DNA of 64,000 nt from Pontibacillus yanchengensis Y32 (GTDB taxonomy: Bacteria > Bacillota > Bacilli > Bacillales > BH030062), in NCBI RefSeq assembly GCF_000770635.1, contig NZ_AVBF01000002.1:62001-126000 (forward strand). The letters run 5' to 3'. This document shows, one piece after another, positions 25,477-34,784 of the stretch (the stretch's first letter is position 1; each line of letters opens with the position of its first letter). The notes beneath the pieces are model-generated. The model had not been told where the DNA came from and did no database searches. It was given only the letters and a program-made list of their open reading frames with translations. Position numbers and translations under genes: made by a program.

Positions 25477-26778
25477 TTATAAGGAAGCGGTTTCATCTTC
25501 TTGAGTAACTGTCATGTTCTTTTTCGTTTTAATACCAAACATCACTGTGAAGATAATAGCTGCTATTCCTGCTGCACCACTAAAGATAAAGTAAGCATTA
25601 TATCCACCAGAATCACCAAATGTACTCATCAATCCACTCACAACAAGTGGTAGCACGATATCTGGTAGATACCCAATTAGAGAAACAAATCCTATAGAAA
25701 GTCCAAGTACTTCTTTATCTATATTACAGTCTCCAAGAAGCGACCAATATAGACCACGAATGGAATAAACCCCTAATCCAATTAAAAGGATCAATACATA
25801 GAAGTACATATGAGGTAGACCAGATGGTAGAATTGCCGTAACAAATAACGCAACAGTCGCAAGGATTAAGGAGATGGTTAAAATAAAGCTTTTTCCAAAC
25901 TTATCTCCTAAGAATCCACCCAGTGTTCCTCCAATAGGTCTCATCCAAAGCATCACTACAGTAACAGTTCCTACGGCCGAAGCAGATATGCCAATGTTCG
26001 TCTGTAAAAACCCACCTACGTAATAAACCGTCCATGCTACGATATAAGCCATAAAAATGATAAAACCAAGTAGTATTACAAGTCTGTTAGCAAATACCTT
26101 TTTAAATGCCTCTAGACTTAGGTTTGATTTTTTCTTTCCTTCATCTTCATTTACCGTTTCTTCAGCTGAAGATTCATCGACATTTACAAAAATCATGATT
26201 AATATCGAAACGACAATTAACACTAACGAATACATATAAATAACGGATACAAGCGCATCTGTTTTATCTGCAATTGCAGTGCTTGATCCAAGTACGGCGG
26301 AGAAAATAGCTACAGCAATACTAGCTAATACTGCTTCTACAACACCTTTACCACCGTCTAAAATACCAAAGAGTCTACCTTCTTCTTCTTTTTTAGAAAT
26401 GAGCTTAACTAGTTTTATATGCGCCGACCAAAACGTCAAGACAGAAAATATTCCCCACACGCAGAATATGGCTATCATGTATGGATAGCTAGGAACTTGT
26501 GCAAACCAAACTCCTCCTAATCCTACCCCGAGAAGAGATACGGAAAGTAACTTCTTTGCTGAAAATCTATCGGCTAGCCAACCACTAGGGAAGTAACCAA
26601 CAACATATGCAATTCCTAACGCAGATAAGATAATATTCAACTGAGGTAACGTGATACCAAATACATCAAGAATCGTTTCCTGGTAATTTGTTCTTAAATA
26701 AATAAGCGGAAAAATAGAGCCACCTGCTAAAACGATCAGAGCAAATTGAAAGTACCTTTTTATATCATTTGTACGCAT
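25477..26778 (-). CDS. Major facilitator superfamily transporter
   Basis: About 433 residues, twelve hydrophobic segments in two halves with a charged central loop (EETVNEDEGKKKSNL). GWLADRFSAKKLL after the second helix is the MFS loop 2-3 signature, repeated in the second half as GGFLGDKFGKSFIL. It probably brings in the substrate of the FGGY kinase operon by proton symport. ATG 26778 is preferred to GTG 26787; the kinase gene overlaps the region, so they are coupled. Confidence 0.88.
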   Translation of the reverse strand: MRTNDIKRYFQFALIVLAGGSIFPLIYLRTNYQETILDVFGITLPQLNIILSALGIAYVVGYFPSGWLADRFSAKKLLSVSLLGVGLGGVWFAQVPSYPYMIAIFCVWGIFSVLTFWSAHIKLVKLISKKEEEGRLFGILDGGKGVVEAVLASIAVAIFSAVLGSSTAIADKTDALVSVIYMYSLVLIVVSILIMIFVNVDESSAEETVNEDEGKKKSNLSLEAFKKVFANRLVILLGFIIFMAYIVAWTVYYVGGFLQTNIGISASAVGTVTVVMLWMRPIGGTLGGFLGDKFGKSFILTISLILATVALFVTAILPSGLPHMYFYVLILLIGLGVYSIRGLYWSLLGDCNIDKEVLGLSIGFVSLIGYLPDIVLPLVVSGLMSTFGDSGGYNAYFIFSGAAGIAAIIFTVMFGIKTKKNMTVTQEDETASL

Positions 26779-26783
26779 TACTA

Positions 26784-28232
26784 TCACTCTTCCCTATTAA
26801 ATATTGGATACGAAAGCTTCAGAATCTCATCCGTGTACGTCCTTACGTGCTTCACAACGTTGTTATTTATTTCGTTATAAAAAGCGTGGTTAGTTGCATC
26901 TGGTGTAAACGTTGCATCTGTTTCTACCATGTTATCGATCGCCTCATAAAAGTCATCGTACATGTCCAGATAGTTACATACACTAATAGCTGCGCCTAAG
27001 CATGCACTACTATTTCCTTTTCGGCGATGTACTGGCAAACCAAATAAATCTGAGATAATTTGCATAATTACATCGCTTTTTGCCCCTCCACCTGTCACAA
27101 CAACCTCATTTATTTCTGATTCAATCTCGTTTAACATCTCATCTATATTGTTTTTGATATTAAACGCTATTGCTTCTAATATAGAGCGATAGATATGATA
27201 CTTCGTGTGTCGTTCATCAAAACCGATCATTAGACCTTTACGATAAGGTGTATCAGGACTAGTCAACCAATCTAGAATTGTGATAAGTCCATCACTACCT
27301 ACAGGAACCTCTTCAGCTTTCTGGTTTAAAAATTCCTCTTCTGAAAGTCCTGAATCTGATGCATTCTTTACTAACTCTTCTCCTATTAATTTCTTAAACC
27401 AACTAACGGTCCACATCCCTCTTCTTATTCCGCTCGATTCATAAACGTACTTAAACGGTATGGCCGAAAGAGTCGGGAAAAAGTTGTTAGCGCTTTCATA
27501 ATCGTTTTCTCGAAAAATCATAGAGGAAATGAATGTACCTAATGAGATCATGCAGGAATTCTCTTCTTTAATACCTGACCCTAGTACCTCAACGGCTTTA
27601 TCATTCGCCGTGGCTACTACAGGTATGCCTTCCTTCAGGCCAAAATGGTTTGCTAATTCTTTGCGAATAGAGCCTAGTTTTTCACCAGGTTTCACAAGAT
27701 TAAAGAGCATGTCTCTCCTTAAACCATTGGCTTCTATCACGGTGTCATCTTTGGTCCAATCTAGCGTTGTACGATCTAACGGCCAATAGGATACTTCATA
27801 GTTCCCAGCAGTATCATTAAATTCACCTGTTAGCTTTAATCCTAAATAGCCTGAGGTTGTAGTTACATAGCTTACCTGATCATCCTCGTGCTTATAAGCT
27901 TCTGACAACCTAACATCCATCCAACTTATTACTGGATGAGCTAATGAACCATCTTCTTGGAGCAATACTCGACAACTTCGGATGGAGCATAACCCTATCC
28001 CAACAATATCTTGCGGATCCCCCTCAAAGTTCTCTAAGCAATTTTCCATAGCAGTATAAACACTATCCCATAAGTCATCATCTGGGTGGACAACTACTCC
28101 TGGTTCGGGAGTTAGTGGGTCTCTTAATTCACAAGAACCAAAAGCAACTTCATTACCTTCCGTGTCAAAGATGATTATTTTTGTACTCTGGGATCCATTA
28201 TCAATTCCAATGATATAGCTTTTATTCATCAT
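26784..28232 (-). CDS. FGGY-family carbohydrate kinase
   Basis: 482 residues. The N-terminal ATPase loop is IIGIDNGSQSTKIIIFDTEG and the C-terminal adenosine motif is VVVTGGGAKSDVIMQIISDLFGLPV; the catalytic Asp is in ATANDKAVEVLGSG. The layout is that of xylulokinase/ribulokinase/glycerol kinase. Given the neighbours it would phosphorylate a keto-sugar or polyol made by the SDR or the FAD oxidase. Specificity cannot be read from sequence. The ribosome site before ATG 28232 is weak. Confidence 0.88.
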   Translation of the reverse strand: MMNKSYIIGIDNGSQSTKIIIFDTEGNEVAFGSCELRDPLTPEPGVVVHPDDDLWDSVYTAMENCLENFEGDPQDIVGIGLCSIRSCRVLLQEDGSLAHPVISWMDVRLSEAYKHEDDQVSYVTTTSGYLGLKLTGEFNDTAGNYEVSYWPLDRTTLDWTKDDTVIEANGLRRDMLFNLVKPGEKLGSIRKELANHFGLKEGIPVVATANDKAVEVLGSGIKEENSCMISLGTFISSMIFRENDYESANNFFPTLSAIPFKYVYESSGIRRGMWTVSWFKKLIGEELVKNASDSGLSEEEFLNQKAEEVPVGSDGLITILDWLTSPDTPYRKGLMIGFDERHTKYHIYRSILEAIAFNIKNNIDEMLNEIESEINEVVVTGGGAKSDVIMQIISDLFGLPVHRRKGNSSACLGAAISVCNYLDMYDDFYEAIDNMVETDATFTPDATNHAFYNEINNNVVKHVRTYTDEILKLSYPIFNREE

Positions 28233-28272
28233 ATAATTAATAACCTTACCCTTCGCTTTTGTATTGTATTTA

Positions 28273-28331
28273 GAGCCTCCCTGGAATGGATGTGATGATT
28301 TTCATTCTTCTGTTCCAAGGAGGCCCTTTTT
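28273..28331 (+). terminator. Plus-strand hairpin with T-run between two minus-strand genes
   Basis: GAGCCTCCCTGGAA (28273-28286) pairs with TTCCAAGGAGGCCC (28313-28326), and TTTTT follows on the plus strand only. No plus-strand gene ends here. It may stop antisense transcripts or act as a processing or stability hairpin between oxidase and kinase. Confidence 0.5.
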
Positions 28332-28407
28332 CTTAGATTAATAGCTTACCTTCATATGGTTCTATTAGATAATCAAAAAGTGTTTCCGTTAATGGTTGCT
28401 ACCTTAC

Positions 28408-29883
28408 TTAATCTCTAATGTACTTCTCGATTTCTTCCTTCTTAGGGAAAATAGTTCCGTGACTCATGATTCCTTTTGGATCAAAGGCTTCTTTCAATTT
28501 CTCTAGCATGTAATATGCAGAACCATGCTCTTCTTTTGTCCATTCTGAACGATATTTTCCAATACCATGGTGGTGGCACATGGAACCGCCTAGCTTCAAT
28601 GTTTCTTCGATAATAATTTCATGAATTGGATGGTGATAGGTTTGCAGCTCTTCCTCTGGTGCACAGTTAATCGTATAGTTGTAAACGAAATACATGTTGG
28701 TACCGTTAATATAACTGTGGGAGGAGTGACCACCTAGCATAGTTAAATCCTCTACTCTATCAAACTCATTTTTTACCCTATGCATCACATTGTTATAGAT
28801 TTTAATAATGTTTTCCCAATCAGCAGAAACCTCTGTGGTATATCCATCATGGGTATCATTTTCAATCATGTCTTGGATCTCTTTATCTATCCTGTCTTGG
28901 CCCCAATTTAAGTTATTGAACCACTCTTCTATATAGGAGGAATCTACTTTTTCCACAACGCTGGACCTGAACTTATCTACAGATTGCTCAATCGCCTCAT
29001 TTGTTGCTTTAACAATCCCTTCTGGACCTTCTACCATGAAAATCAAGACACATTTGCCTTTATAAAAATGACTAAAATGCTGTCTAGCATCCTCTTCTGA
29101 ATACAACCGAGCAACAGAAGGTCTAAATCCGTTTACAATAACCTCTCTTAGCATCTGAAGACCTGAGTCCATATCGTCCACTAAGTAACCATAAAATGTG
29201 TTATTTTCAGGATAGAATTTGAATATCTTCACGGTTACCTCCGTGATGTAGCACAAGGTACCTTCATTTCCAATTGCAATATGGCGAATGTCAGGACCTC
29301 CAGAGCGTCTAGGTACGTTCTTTATTTTAGAGATTTGCCCATCCGGAAATACACATTCCAGACCAACTACCATATCTTCAATTGCCCCATACAAGGTAGA
29401 AAATTGACCGATACTTCTGGTAGCTACCAATCCACCCATTTGGGCTACTGGTTTCGATTGTGGGGAGTGTCCGGTGGTATAACCTAATTTACGCAACTCG
29501 TCTTCTAGGTCTTGTAATACTACACCTGTTTGAACCGTTGCTTGCATATTGTAGGGATCTAATTTTACGATATTGTTCATCTTAGACCCGTCCACTACAA
29601 TGGACTTCTCTTTCCAGTTTTCTAATCCGCCTTCCGTTCCTGTTTTACCACTTCTAGAAATAACGTTGATATTGTTCTCGTTACAAAAAGCTAGAATGGA
29701 CTTTACTTCCTCCGTTGAGTATGGATATACGATGGAAGCTGGGGATGGTACATGAAGAGCATTTTTTACTTTCGCATATTTTTTATACCGATCGACCGTT
29801 GCATCATATAAAGCTTCCTGATTTGTTACGATTTGTTCCTCTGAAATAATAGACTTTAATCCTTCAAATGTTTGTGCGTCCAT
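28408..29883 (-). CDS. FAD-linked oxidase (AGPS / GlcD-like)
   Basis: 491 residues. The FAD-binding PCMH domain is near the N-terminus (VPSPASIVYPYSTEEVKSIL, VISRSGKTGTEGG, HSPQSKPVAQMGGLVATRS). The C-terminal cap ends with GGSMCHHHGIGK and FDPKGIMSHGTIFP, the His-rich signature of alkyldihydroxyacetone-phosphate synthase and D-lactate/glycolate oxidase relatives. It would oxidise an alpha-hydroxy acid or polyol using FAD. ATG 29883 follows TGGAGGAG. Confidence 0.86.
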   Translation of the reverse strand: MDAQTFEGLKSIISEEQIVTNQEALYDATVDRYKKYAKVKNALHVPSPASIVYPYSTEEVKSILAFCNENNINVISRSGKTGTEGGLENWKEKSIVVDGSKMNNIVKLDPYNMQATVQTGVVLQDLEDELRKLGYTTGHSPQSKPVAQMGGLVATRSIGQFSTLYGAIEDMVVGLECVFPDGQISKIKNVPRRSGGPDIRHIAIGNEGTLCYITEVTVKIFKFYPENNTFYGYLVDDMDSGLQMLREVIVNGFRPSVARLYSEEDARQHFSHFYKGKCVLIFMVEGPEGIVKATNEAIEQSVDKFRSSVVEKVDSSYIEEWFNNLNWGQDRIDKEIQDMIENDTHDGYTTEVSADWENIIKIYNNVMHRVKNEFDRVEDLTMLGGHSSHSYINGTNMYFVYNYTINCAPEEELQTYHHPIHEIIIEETLKLGGSMCHHHGIGKYRSEWTKEEHGSAYYMLEKLKEAFDPKGIMSHGTIFPKKEEIEKYIRD

Positions 29884-29915
29884 ATAATAATCTCCTCCAT
29901 ATTTAATAGTTTTTT

Positions 29916-30710
29916 CTATCGAACTAGATAACCACCATCTACTGTTATTAGAGTTCCGTTAACATAATTGGATGCGTCGGAAGATAAGAACACCATTGTT
30001 CCCATTAAATCGAGAATATTCCCCCATCTATTTGCTGGGATGTGATCTAAAATTCGTTGATTGGAAACAGGGTCAGCTCTGGTTTTCGCCGAAAGTTCTG
30101 TTGCAAAGTAACCTGGTGCAATACCATTAACTTGAATATTATACTGACCAAGTTCATCACAATACGTTTTCGTAAAGCCTGCCAAACCGTGCTTTGTTGC
30201 AGCGTAGGCTGGTCCTGATTGACCTCCTAGGAAGGAAAATAAGGAACATGTGTTGATAATTTTACCGCTTCGTTGAGGAATCATATGCTTAGAGACTTCA
30301 TGAGCTAATTCAAAAGGTGCTGTTAAATTAACCGAAACCATCTTATCCCACTGTGGTCTAGTAAACTTTGTAACATCTGGCTCGATAATATTTATCCCTG
30401 CGTTGTTTATTAAAATATCAATCTTCCCAAAAACCTCGATGCATTCCTCAACGAGTTGTTTGCAAACACCTTCCTCGGTAAGATCAGCAATTGATAGATG
30501 ATAGTTTACTCCTTCAGCTTCAATTAGATGTTTTGTCTGGTCATCATCTCCCCCCATACTTACTGCGAATATGTCGGCTCCTGCTTTCGCAAGCGCAAGT
30601 GCGAATCCTTGTCCTAACCCAGAATTTCCTCCTGTTACCATCGCAACTTTACCTTCTAAACTAAAGAAATCCATTTCAAAATCAGTAATTTTCTCTCTAA
30701 CCTGCTGCAT
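29916..30710 (-). CDS. Short-chain dehydrogenase/reductase
   Basis: 264 residues. The cofactor loop is MVTGGNSGLGQGFA, NNAGIN follows, and the catalytic Tyr-Lys is in GPAYAATKHGLAGFTK. Pattern and C-terminal SSDASNYVNGTLITVDGGY resemble KduD and gluconate 5-dehydrogenase types that oxidise sugar acids or polyols with NAD. First gene of the operon: ATG 30710 follows AAAGGAGG. A cre box lies just upstream of that site. Confidence 0.9.
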   Translation of the reverse strand: MQQVREKITDFEMDFFSLEGKVAMVTGGNSGLGQGFALALAKAGADIFAVSMGGDDDQTKHLIEAEGVNYHLSIADLTEEGVCKQLVEECIEVFGKIDILINNAGINIIEPDVTKFTRPQWDKMVSVNLTAPFELAHEVSKHMIPQRSGKIINTCSLFSFLGGQSGPAYAATKHGLAGFTKTYCDELGQYNIQVNGIAPGYFATELSAKTRADPVSNQRILDHIPANRWGNILDLMGTMVFLSSDASNYVNGTLITVDGGYLVR

Positions 30711-30727
30711 TTCCCTTCCTCCTTTTT

Positions 30728-30742
30728 TGTTAGCGTTTTCTT
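30728..30742 (-). promoter_or_regulatory. cre box before the SDR operon
   Basis: Minus strand AAGAAAACGCTAACA matches the 15-base cre consensus at 14 positions. It lies about 18 bases before the SDR start. Confidence 0.65.
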
Positions 30743-30788
30743 ATTAGCGATTCTAATTTACTGAGATATAGAAGTAAAGGATTTTTTC

Positions 30789-30841
30789 GAAAAATTTTCT
30801 GATTTTATTAAAAAAATCTTAATTTGAGGAAAATTTTCCTC
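30789..30841. promoter_or_regulatory. Candidate RpiR operators
   Basis: GAGGAAAATTTTCCTC (30826-30841) is a perfect 16-bp palindrome, and CGAAAAATTTTCTG (30788-30801) is a looser copy about 38 bases nearer the gene. Paired GAAAATTTTC boxes upstream of an RpiR-containing operon are plausible operators. From here to 31109 I see no gene. Confidence 0.45.
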
Positions 30842-31109
30842 TTGTTAAAGGTTACCTCCAGTATTAAATACATTTATTTACATTTGGTGATTTCGAGTCA
30901 GTACGCTAATAGCTGAGAAAATGTTAGTTAAAGAACTAGAACACAACTTTTGATTTAGGAGGGACACTGCCACCTCTCTCATGTTTGCAACTCATCATGA
31001 CATGATTACAACAACACCACTTTTGTTGCTTCTATAAACTGACATAGCAGCCAGTCTTCGCTTTAAAACCATCCGCTCTCACAGTTACAGTAATCCCTTA
31101 AGAAAAAGG

Positions 31110-31889
31110 TTACATAATGCAGGGGTTTACAGACTCCTCCAATTCCATCAAACGCTCAAAGTACAAATCATCTAACTTTTGTTTCACTATCCGACTAAAA
31201 TAACCAACAGGATTATGTACATCTTTCATCTTCATAGCTGAAAACATCGCTTTTAGAGCTTGAATACCTACCTCATGCAGCGTTTCTTCAGCATAAATAG
31301 TTTCTAAAGACTTAATTTGTGCTTTATAGGAACGATACAAGCGATAGAAAAATTTCTTTTCTGGAATGAAGCAGTAGACCAATTTTTTAAATTCTCGATA
31401 CGAGCTTTTTAGATGAGATCCTTCCACCTGTAACGATTCTTTAAATTCTTTATTATTTATGTTTTTAAAAGATAATGGTTCGTCCGGCATTTCTAGAGCT
31501 GAATCCGTTGATGCTTCGGCGTTTTCAGCTTCCTTGCCACGTGACACATTCCGAGTGACAGAAGGGTTAATAATATACAAATTCGCCCCATTTCCTCCTC
31601 TTTGAGGGCGCATACTTTCGATGCGAGTAATAATGGAATACGCTACTAGCTTGTTCATTACTCGAATCACCGTTCGTCTACTTCTTCCAATTAATTCGGC
31701 AATCGTATCATTTTTGAGATACGCCACCCCTGGATACTTACACGCATATCGGGACAAAAGGTGAATCATCTCGACCTCCGTTGCTGACAAATGGCCACCA
31801 TGCTCTACAATGTGACACCTAACAGCTTGATTCATTTCTTCCTTCGTTTGAAACGGTTGATGTTTGATCGCTAAACTTACATAATTCAT
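31110..31889 (-). CDS. HTH_36-type DNA-binding protein, intact copy
   Basis: 259 residues. Residues 35-100 form a winged HTH (ATEVEMIHLLSRYACKYPG, IAELIGRSRRTVIRVMNKLVAYSIITR) of the kind found in plasmid and phage replication-associated proteins. A hydrophilic linker (residues 120-165) leads to a helical basic C-terminus. The role is unknown. A near-identical but frameshifted copy lies at 42240-43009 in the same orientation. ATG 31889 follows AGGAG at nine bases, and that ribosome site is inside a 9-bp stem. Confidence 0.75.
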   Translation of the reverse strand: MNYVSLAIKHQPFQTKEEMNQAVRCHIVEHGGHLSATEVEMIHLLSRYACKYPGVAYLKNDTIAELIGRSRRTVIRVMNKLVAYSIITRIESMRPQRGGNGANLYIINPSVTRNVSRGKEAENAEASTDSALEMPDEPLSFKNINNKEFKESLQVEGSHLKSSYREFKKLVYCFIPEKKFFYRLYRSYKAQIKSLETIYAEETLHEVGIQALKAMFSAMKMKDVHNPVGYFSRIVKQKLDDLYFERLMELEESVNPCIM

Positions 31890-31894
31890 TTTTA

Positions 31895-31952
31895 TCGACT
31901 CCTATACTATTACGAATTAGATTTCTTCGTCTTAGTAATCGCAAGGAGTCGA
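31895..31952 (-). promoter_or_regulatory. Hairpin masking the Shine-Dalgarno of the HTH gene
   Basis: On the minus strand TCGACTCCT (31944-31952) is the exact complement of AGGAGTCGA (31895-31903), which contains the ribosome site. The loop is 40 bases with a further short ATTAC/GTAAT pairing. The same stem exists before the second copy (43015-43072). Confidence 0.6.
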
Positions 31953-32145
31953 ATGGTTGGTGTCTGTGTTTTAAAAAATTTTTTGGATTACAAAATTATG
32001 TAAAGTTTATTAGAAATAAATCACTGCGGATATATTTCATTTTTCATAGTGAAAGGCACCTATTATTCGTTGACCAATTACATTTATAAAAAGAGTAAAT
32101 AACGGAACATTAGGTGAACAAAGTTATGGCTACATAATAAATAAG

Positions 32146-32183
32146 AAGCAGGGATCCCTTAAACTGGGCCCTGCTTCTTCTTT
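32146..32183. terminator. Bidirectional terminator of the carbohydrate operon
   Basis: AGAAGCAGGGATCCC / GGGCCCTGCTTCTTC stem followed by TTTTTATT, 30 bases after the last gene of the operon. Confidence 0.85.
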
Positions 32184-32211
32184 TTATTAAAAAACTTATA
32201 CAAGAATCATA

Positions 32212-33405
32212 TTAGTTTTTAAGACTCCCAATATAGTCAGCTAAGAAAAGTATTCCTCTAACATGGTGAACACTCTGGTCTCCAGACAATGAATAATCAT
32301 TTAACGGTTCCCAGGACCAAAATCCCCATTTCACATTAGGGTCATCTAAATAATAAGGGTAACGGCCGTCTTCTACTGCTTGCATTTTTAATCCGTATTG
32401 AACTGCTAAGATTGCAGAGTCCAAATAACATTGCTCTTTTGTGTTCTGATGGAGACGAATTAAACTAATTGCAATGTTCGGCATGTCCCCTGGTCCCACG
32501 TTAGGGGCACATACTTCCCCATCATCATCAATACCAATTGGCCAAGCACCATCTTCACGTTGATGTTCTATAAGCCAATCCGCAAATCTTTTGGCTGCTA
32601 CTAGAAACTTCTCATTTTTTGTAATTTCATATAGGAATACAAGCCCTCTCAATTCAGGAGCTACTAAATCAGAATTCCAGAACTGGCCGTCTATTAAATA
32701 AAAACCACCGTCTTCTTCTTGAAGAGTTAAACCATGTTCTCCCCAAGCTATAGCATGTTCTTCGTAAGCCTTATCTTCTGTTAGTTCATACAGTTCAAGA
32801 TACGCTGTAACAGGGAAGCCAAACCCTCTCCACGTGAATCCTGTATCTGTCCATTGATACGTATTTGTATCATACTTGTATTTGAACCCCGCTTTTCTAG
32901 CCTGTTTCATGAAATTATGAAACTGTTTAATATAAAATTGATATTCTTCCTTATTCGTTCTTTTTAACAAAGCTAAAGCAAGCCAGAAAGCATCACCAGT
33001 ATATTTAACATACAATTCGTTAGGCTTAAATCCGTCTTTCACACCACCTTGCCATGTAAACATCGGATGCGTTTCCGTCCAATTATCATAAGCCCACTTA
33101 AAGCAATTTTCTGCCTTTTGCAGCATCTTCTCATCATGGAAGCGATCATACATCGTTAAATAGTTGATTGCCATCAAAAAGTTTCCACTATCCATTTCTG
33201 AAGTATATTGAATATCTCCACGATAGTAGTGATGTAGGGCACCTTCTTCTTCGTTATACAAACGATCGACAAACTCATATACTGCCTTAGAAGCTCGTTT
33301 TTCTAAATCGTCATAGGAGTAACCTATTACTTCTTTTACATAGTTTTTGCCAGTATCATTAGGTCTTTCATAACCCCAATCTTTTGGAGAAATTGTTTGA
33401 AACAT
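32212..33405 (-). CDS. Alpha/alpha-barrel (six-hairpin glycosidase-like) protein
   Basis: 397 residues of repeated helical hairpins rich in Trp, Asp and Gly (GNFLMAINYLTMYDRF, GFTWRGFGFPVTAYLELYEL, DWLIEHQREDGAWPIGID, WGFWSWEPLND). This is the pattern of the six-hairpin glycosidase superfamily (AGE-, GH88- and GH127-like). There is no signal peptide, so it acts on imported sugar. Acidic residues that could be catalytic are present but I cannot assign a family. ATG 33405 follows AGAGGTG. It is the last gene of the operon and probably hydrolyses or isomerises the imported glycoside. Confidence 0.7.
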   Translation of the reverse strand: MFQTISPKDWGYERPNDTGKNYVKEVIGYSYDDLEKRASKAVYEFVDRLYNEEEGALHHYYRGDIQYTSEMDSGNFLMAINYLTMYDRFHDEKMLQKAENCFKWAYDNWTETHPMFTWQGGVKDGFKPNELYVKYTGDAFWLALALLKRTNKEEYQFYIKQFHNFMKQARKAGFKYKYDTNTYQWTDTGFTWRGFGFPVTAYLELYELTEDKAYEEHAIAWGEHGLTLQEEDGGFYLIDGQFWNSDLVAPELRGLVFLYEITKNEKFLVAAKRFADWLIEHQREDGAWPIGIDDDGEVCAPNVGPGDMPNIAISLIRLHQNTKEQCYLDSAILAVQYGLKMQAVEDGRYPYYLDDPNVKWGFWSWEPLNDYSLSGDQSVHHVRGILFLADYIGSLKN

Positions 33406-33426
33406 GATGTTCACCTCTGTTTGCGT

Positions 33427-34674
33427 TTATTTTGCAAGTTGATTTGCTACTTCTTCAGGAGTTATCTCACCTGGCTTATACATTAGAACTTCCATCTTCT
33501 TGTTATATTCGTCTACGAACTTAGGATTTAACCATCCAAATGGTGTTCCATATTCAACTACGTTGGAGTACACATCTAAGAAAGGATCATTTTTCTTTTC
33601 CTTCACTAGTTTATCCATCGCAGATTTGGTTGGTGGCAAACCGATAAGACCTGCTTTGTTTCCTTTTACAAGCTCTTCATCTGAAGATAAGAATTTAATT
33701 AGTTTCATAGCTGCTTCTGGATTTTCAGATTTCTTAGAAATAACCCAACCAGCTGTATAAAGCATACTAGCTTTTTCATCTTTAACCGGTAACGGAACCG
33801 CTCCAACGTTTGAATTTTCATCTAAAACTCCTGTTACCCAGCTTCCTGCATAAAGCATAGCTACTTTTTTGTTCGCAAACATTTCACCATCCCAACCAGC
33901 TCCTACCATCTGAGGAGAAGCTGCTGTCTTATCCTCATTAAATAGAGTGGACATATATTCTAAAGCTTTCTGATGTTCCTCAGACTTAAGAGCGTCATTC
34001 TGAAGTCCAGAGGATGTAATAACATTAGCACCTGCTGATTCAACAAATGGTAAAAAGTAATTGATTTGAGGATTGATTCCAAACCCATAACGGTCTTCAG
34101 TTGTTAACTTTTTCGCTGCACTTCTAAGTTCATCCCAAGTTTTTGGTGGCTGGACACCTGCTTCTTTTAGTAAGTCTTTATGGTAGAAAAGTGCTGTTGT
34201 ATTGTAATCCTTAGGTATAGCATAGAGTTTTTCATCTACTTTAAAGGCCTCCATTAATGTATCTTGAAAATTATTTAAATCAAGATTATGATTCGACGCC
34301 AATTCGGATAAAGGAAGAATTGCATCAGAATCAGCGAATGTTTTAGTCCTTTGACCTCCATCTAATAAAAAGATATCAGGAGCTACGCCTCCAGCTACTT
34401 GTCCCATGAGTGCTTGGTTATAAGAGTCGCCACCACTAAATGTACGAATTTTCACTGATATATTTTCATCGTTTTGTTCATTAAAACGATCAACCTGCTT
34501 TTGGAATTCTGCAGGAATATCACCAGTTGCTTCAATAGCGATTTGAAGGTTTACCTTACCGTCGCCTTCCTCACTCTCTTCCTCTCCTTTTGTTTCAGAA
34601 TCTGCACCACAAGCCGATAGGATCAAAGATAAAATAAATACCGGTACCATGAACTTCCACTGCATTCGCTTCAT
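33427..34674 (-). CDS. Sugar ABC transporter substrate-binding lipoprotein
   Basis: 415 residues. A type II signal peptide with lipobox LSAC (lipidated Cys about residue 22) is followed by an acidic linker and a family-1 extracellular solute-binding fold (KTWDELRSAAKKLT, AMLYAGSWVTGVL, NPEAAMKLIKFLSSDEELV). It captures an oligosaccharide or glycoside and delivers it to the two permeases upstream. No ATPase gene is present, so a shared MsmX-type ATPase is expected to energise it. ATG 34674 follows AAAGGGG. Confidence 0.92.
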   Translation of the reverse strand: MKRMQWKFMVPVFILSLILSACGADSETKGEEESEEGDGKVNLQIAIEATGDIPAEFQKQVDRFNEQNDENISVKIRTFSGGDSYNQALMGQVAGGVAPDIFLLDGGQRTKTFADSDAILPLSELASNHNLDLNNFQDTLMEAFKVDEKLYAIPKDYNTTALFYHKDLLKEAGVQPPKTWDELRSAAKKLTTEDRYGFGINPQINYFLPFVESAGANVITSSGLQNDALKSEEHQKALEYMSTLFNEDKTAASPQMVGAGWDGEMFANKKVAMLYAGSWVTGVLDENSNVGAVPLPVKDEKASMLYTAGWVISKKSENPEAAMKLIKFLSSDEELVKGNKAGLIGLPPTKSAMDKLVKEKKNDPFLDVYSNVVEYGTPFGWLNPKFVDEYNKKMEVLMYKPGEITPEEVANQLAK

Positions 34675-34784
34675 AATGTAACCCCTTTCATTTTTGATTA
34701 AATTAACTTGAATACCTTACCTTAACTTTATCGTTCATGGTCTTTTAGTAACATGTATGAAATTTTACTTTTCGTTCATTATAT

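Noticed and set aside
31110-31889. HTH gene as a plasmid replication initiator with an origin nearby
   Set aside because: The fold is compatible, but there are no iterons, partition genes or resolvase, and the context is chromosomal; only the inverted repeat at the ribosome site remains.
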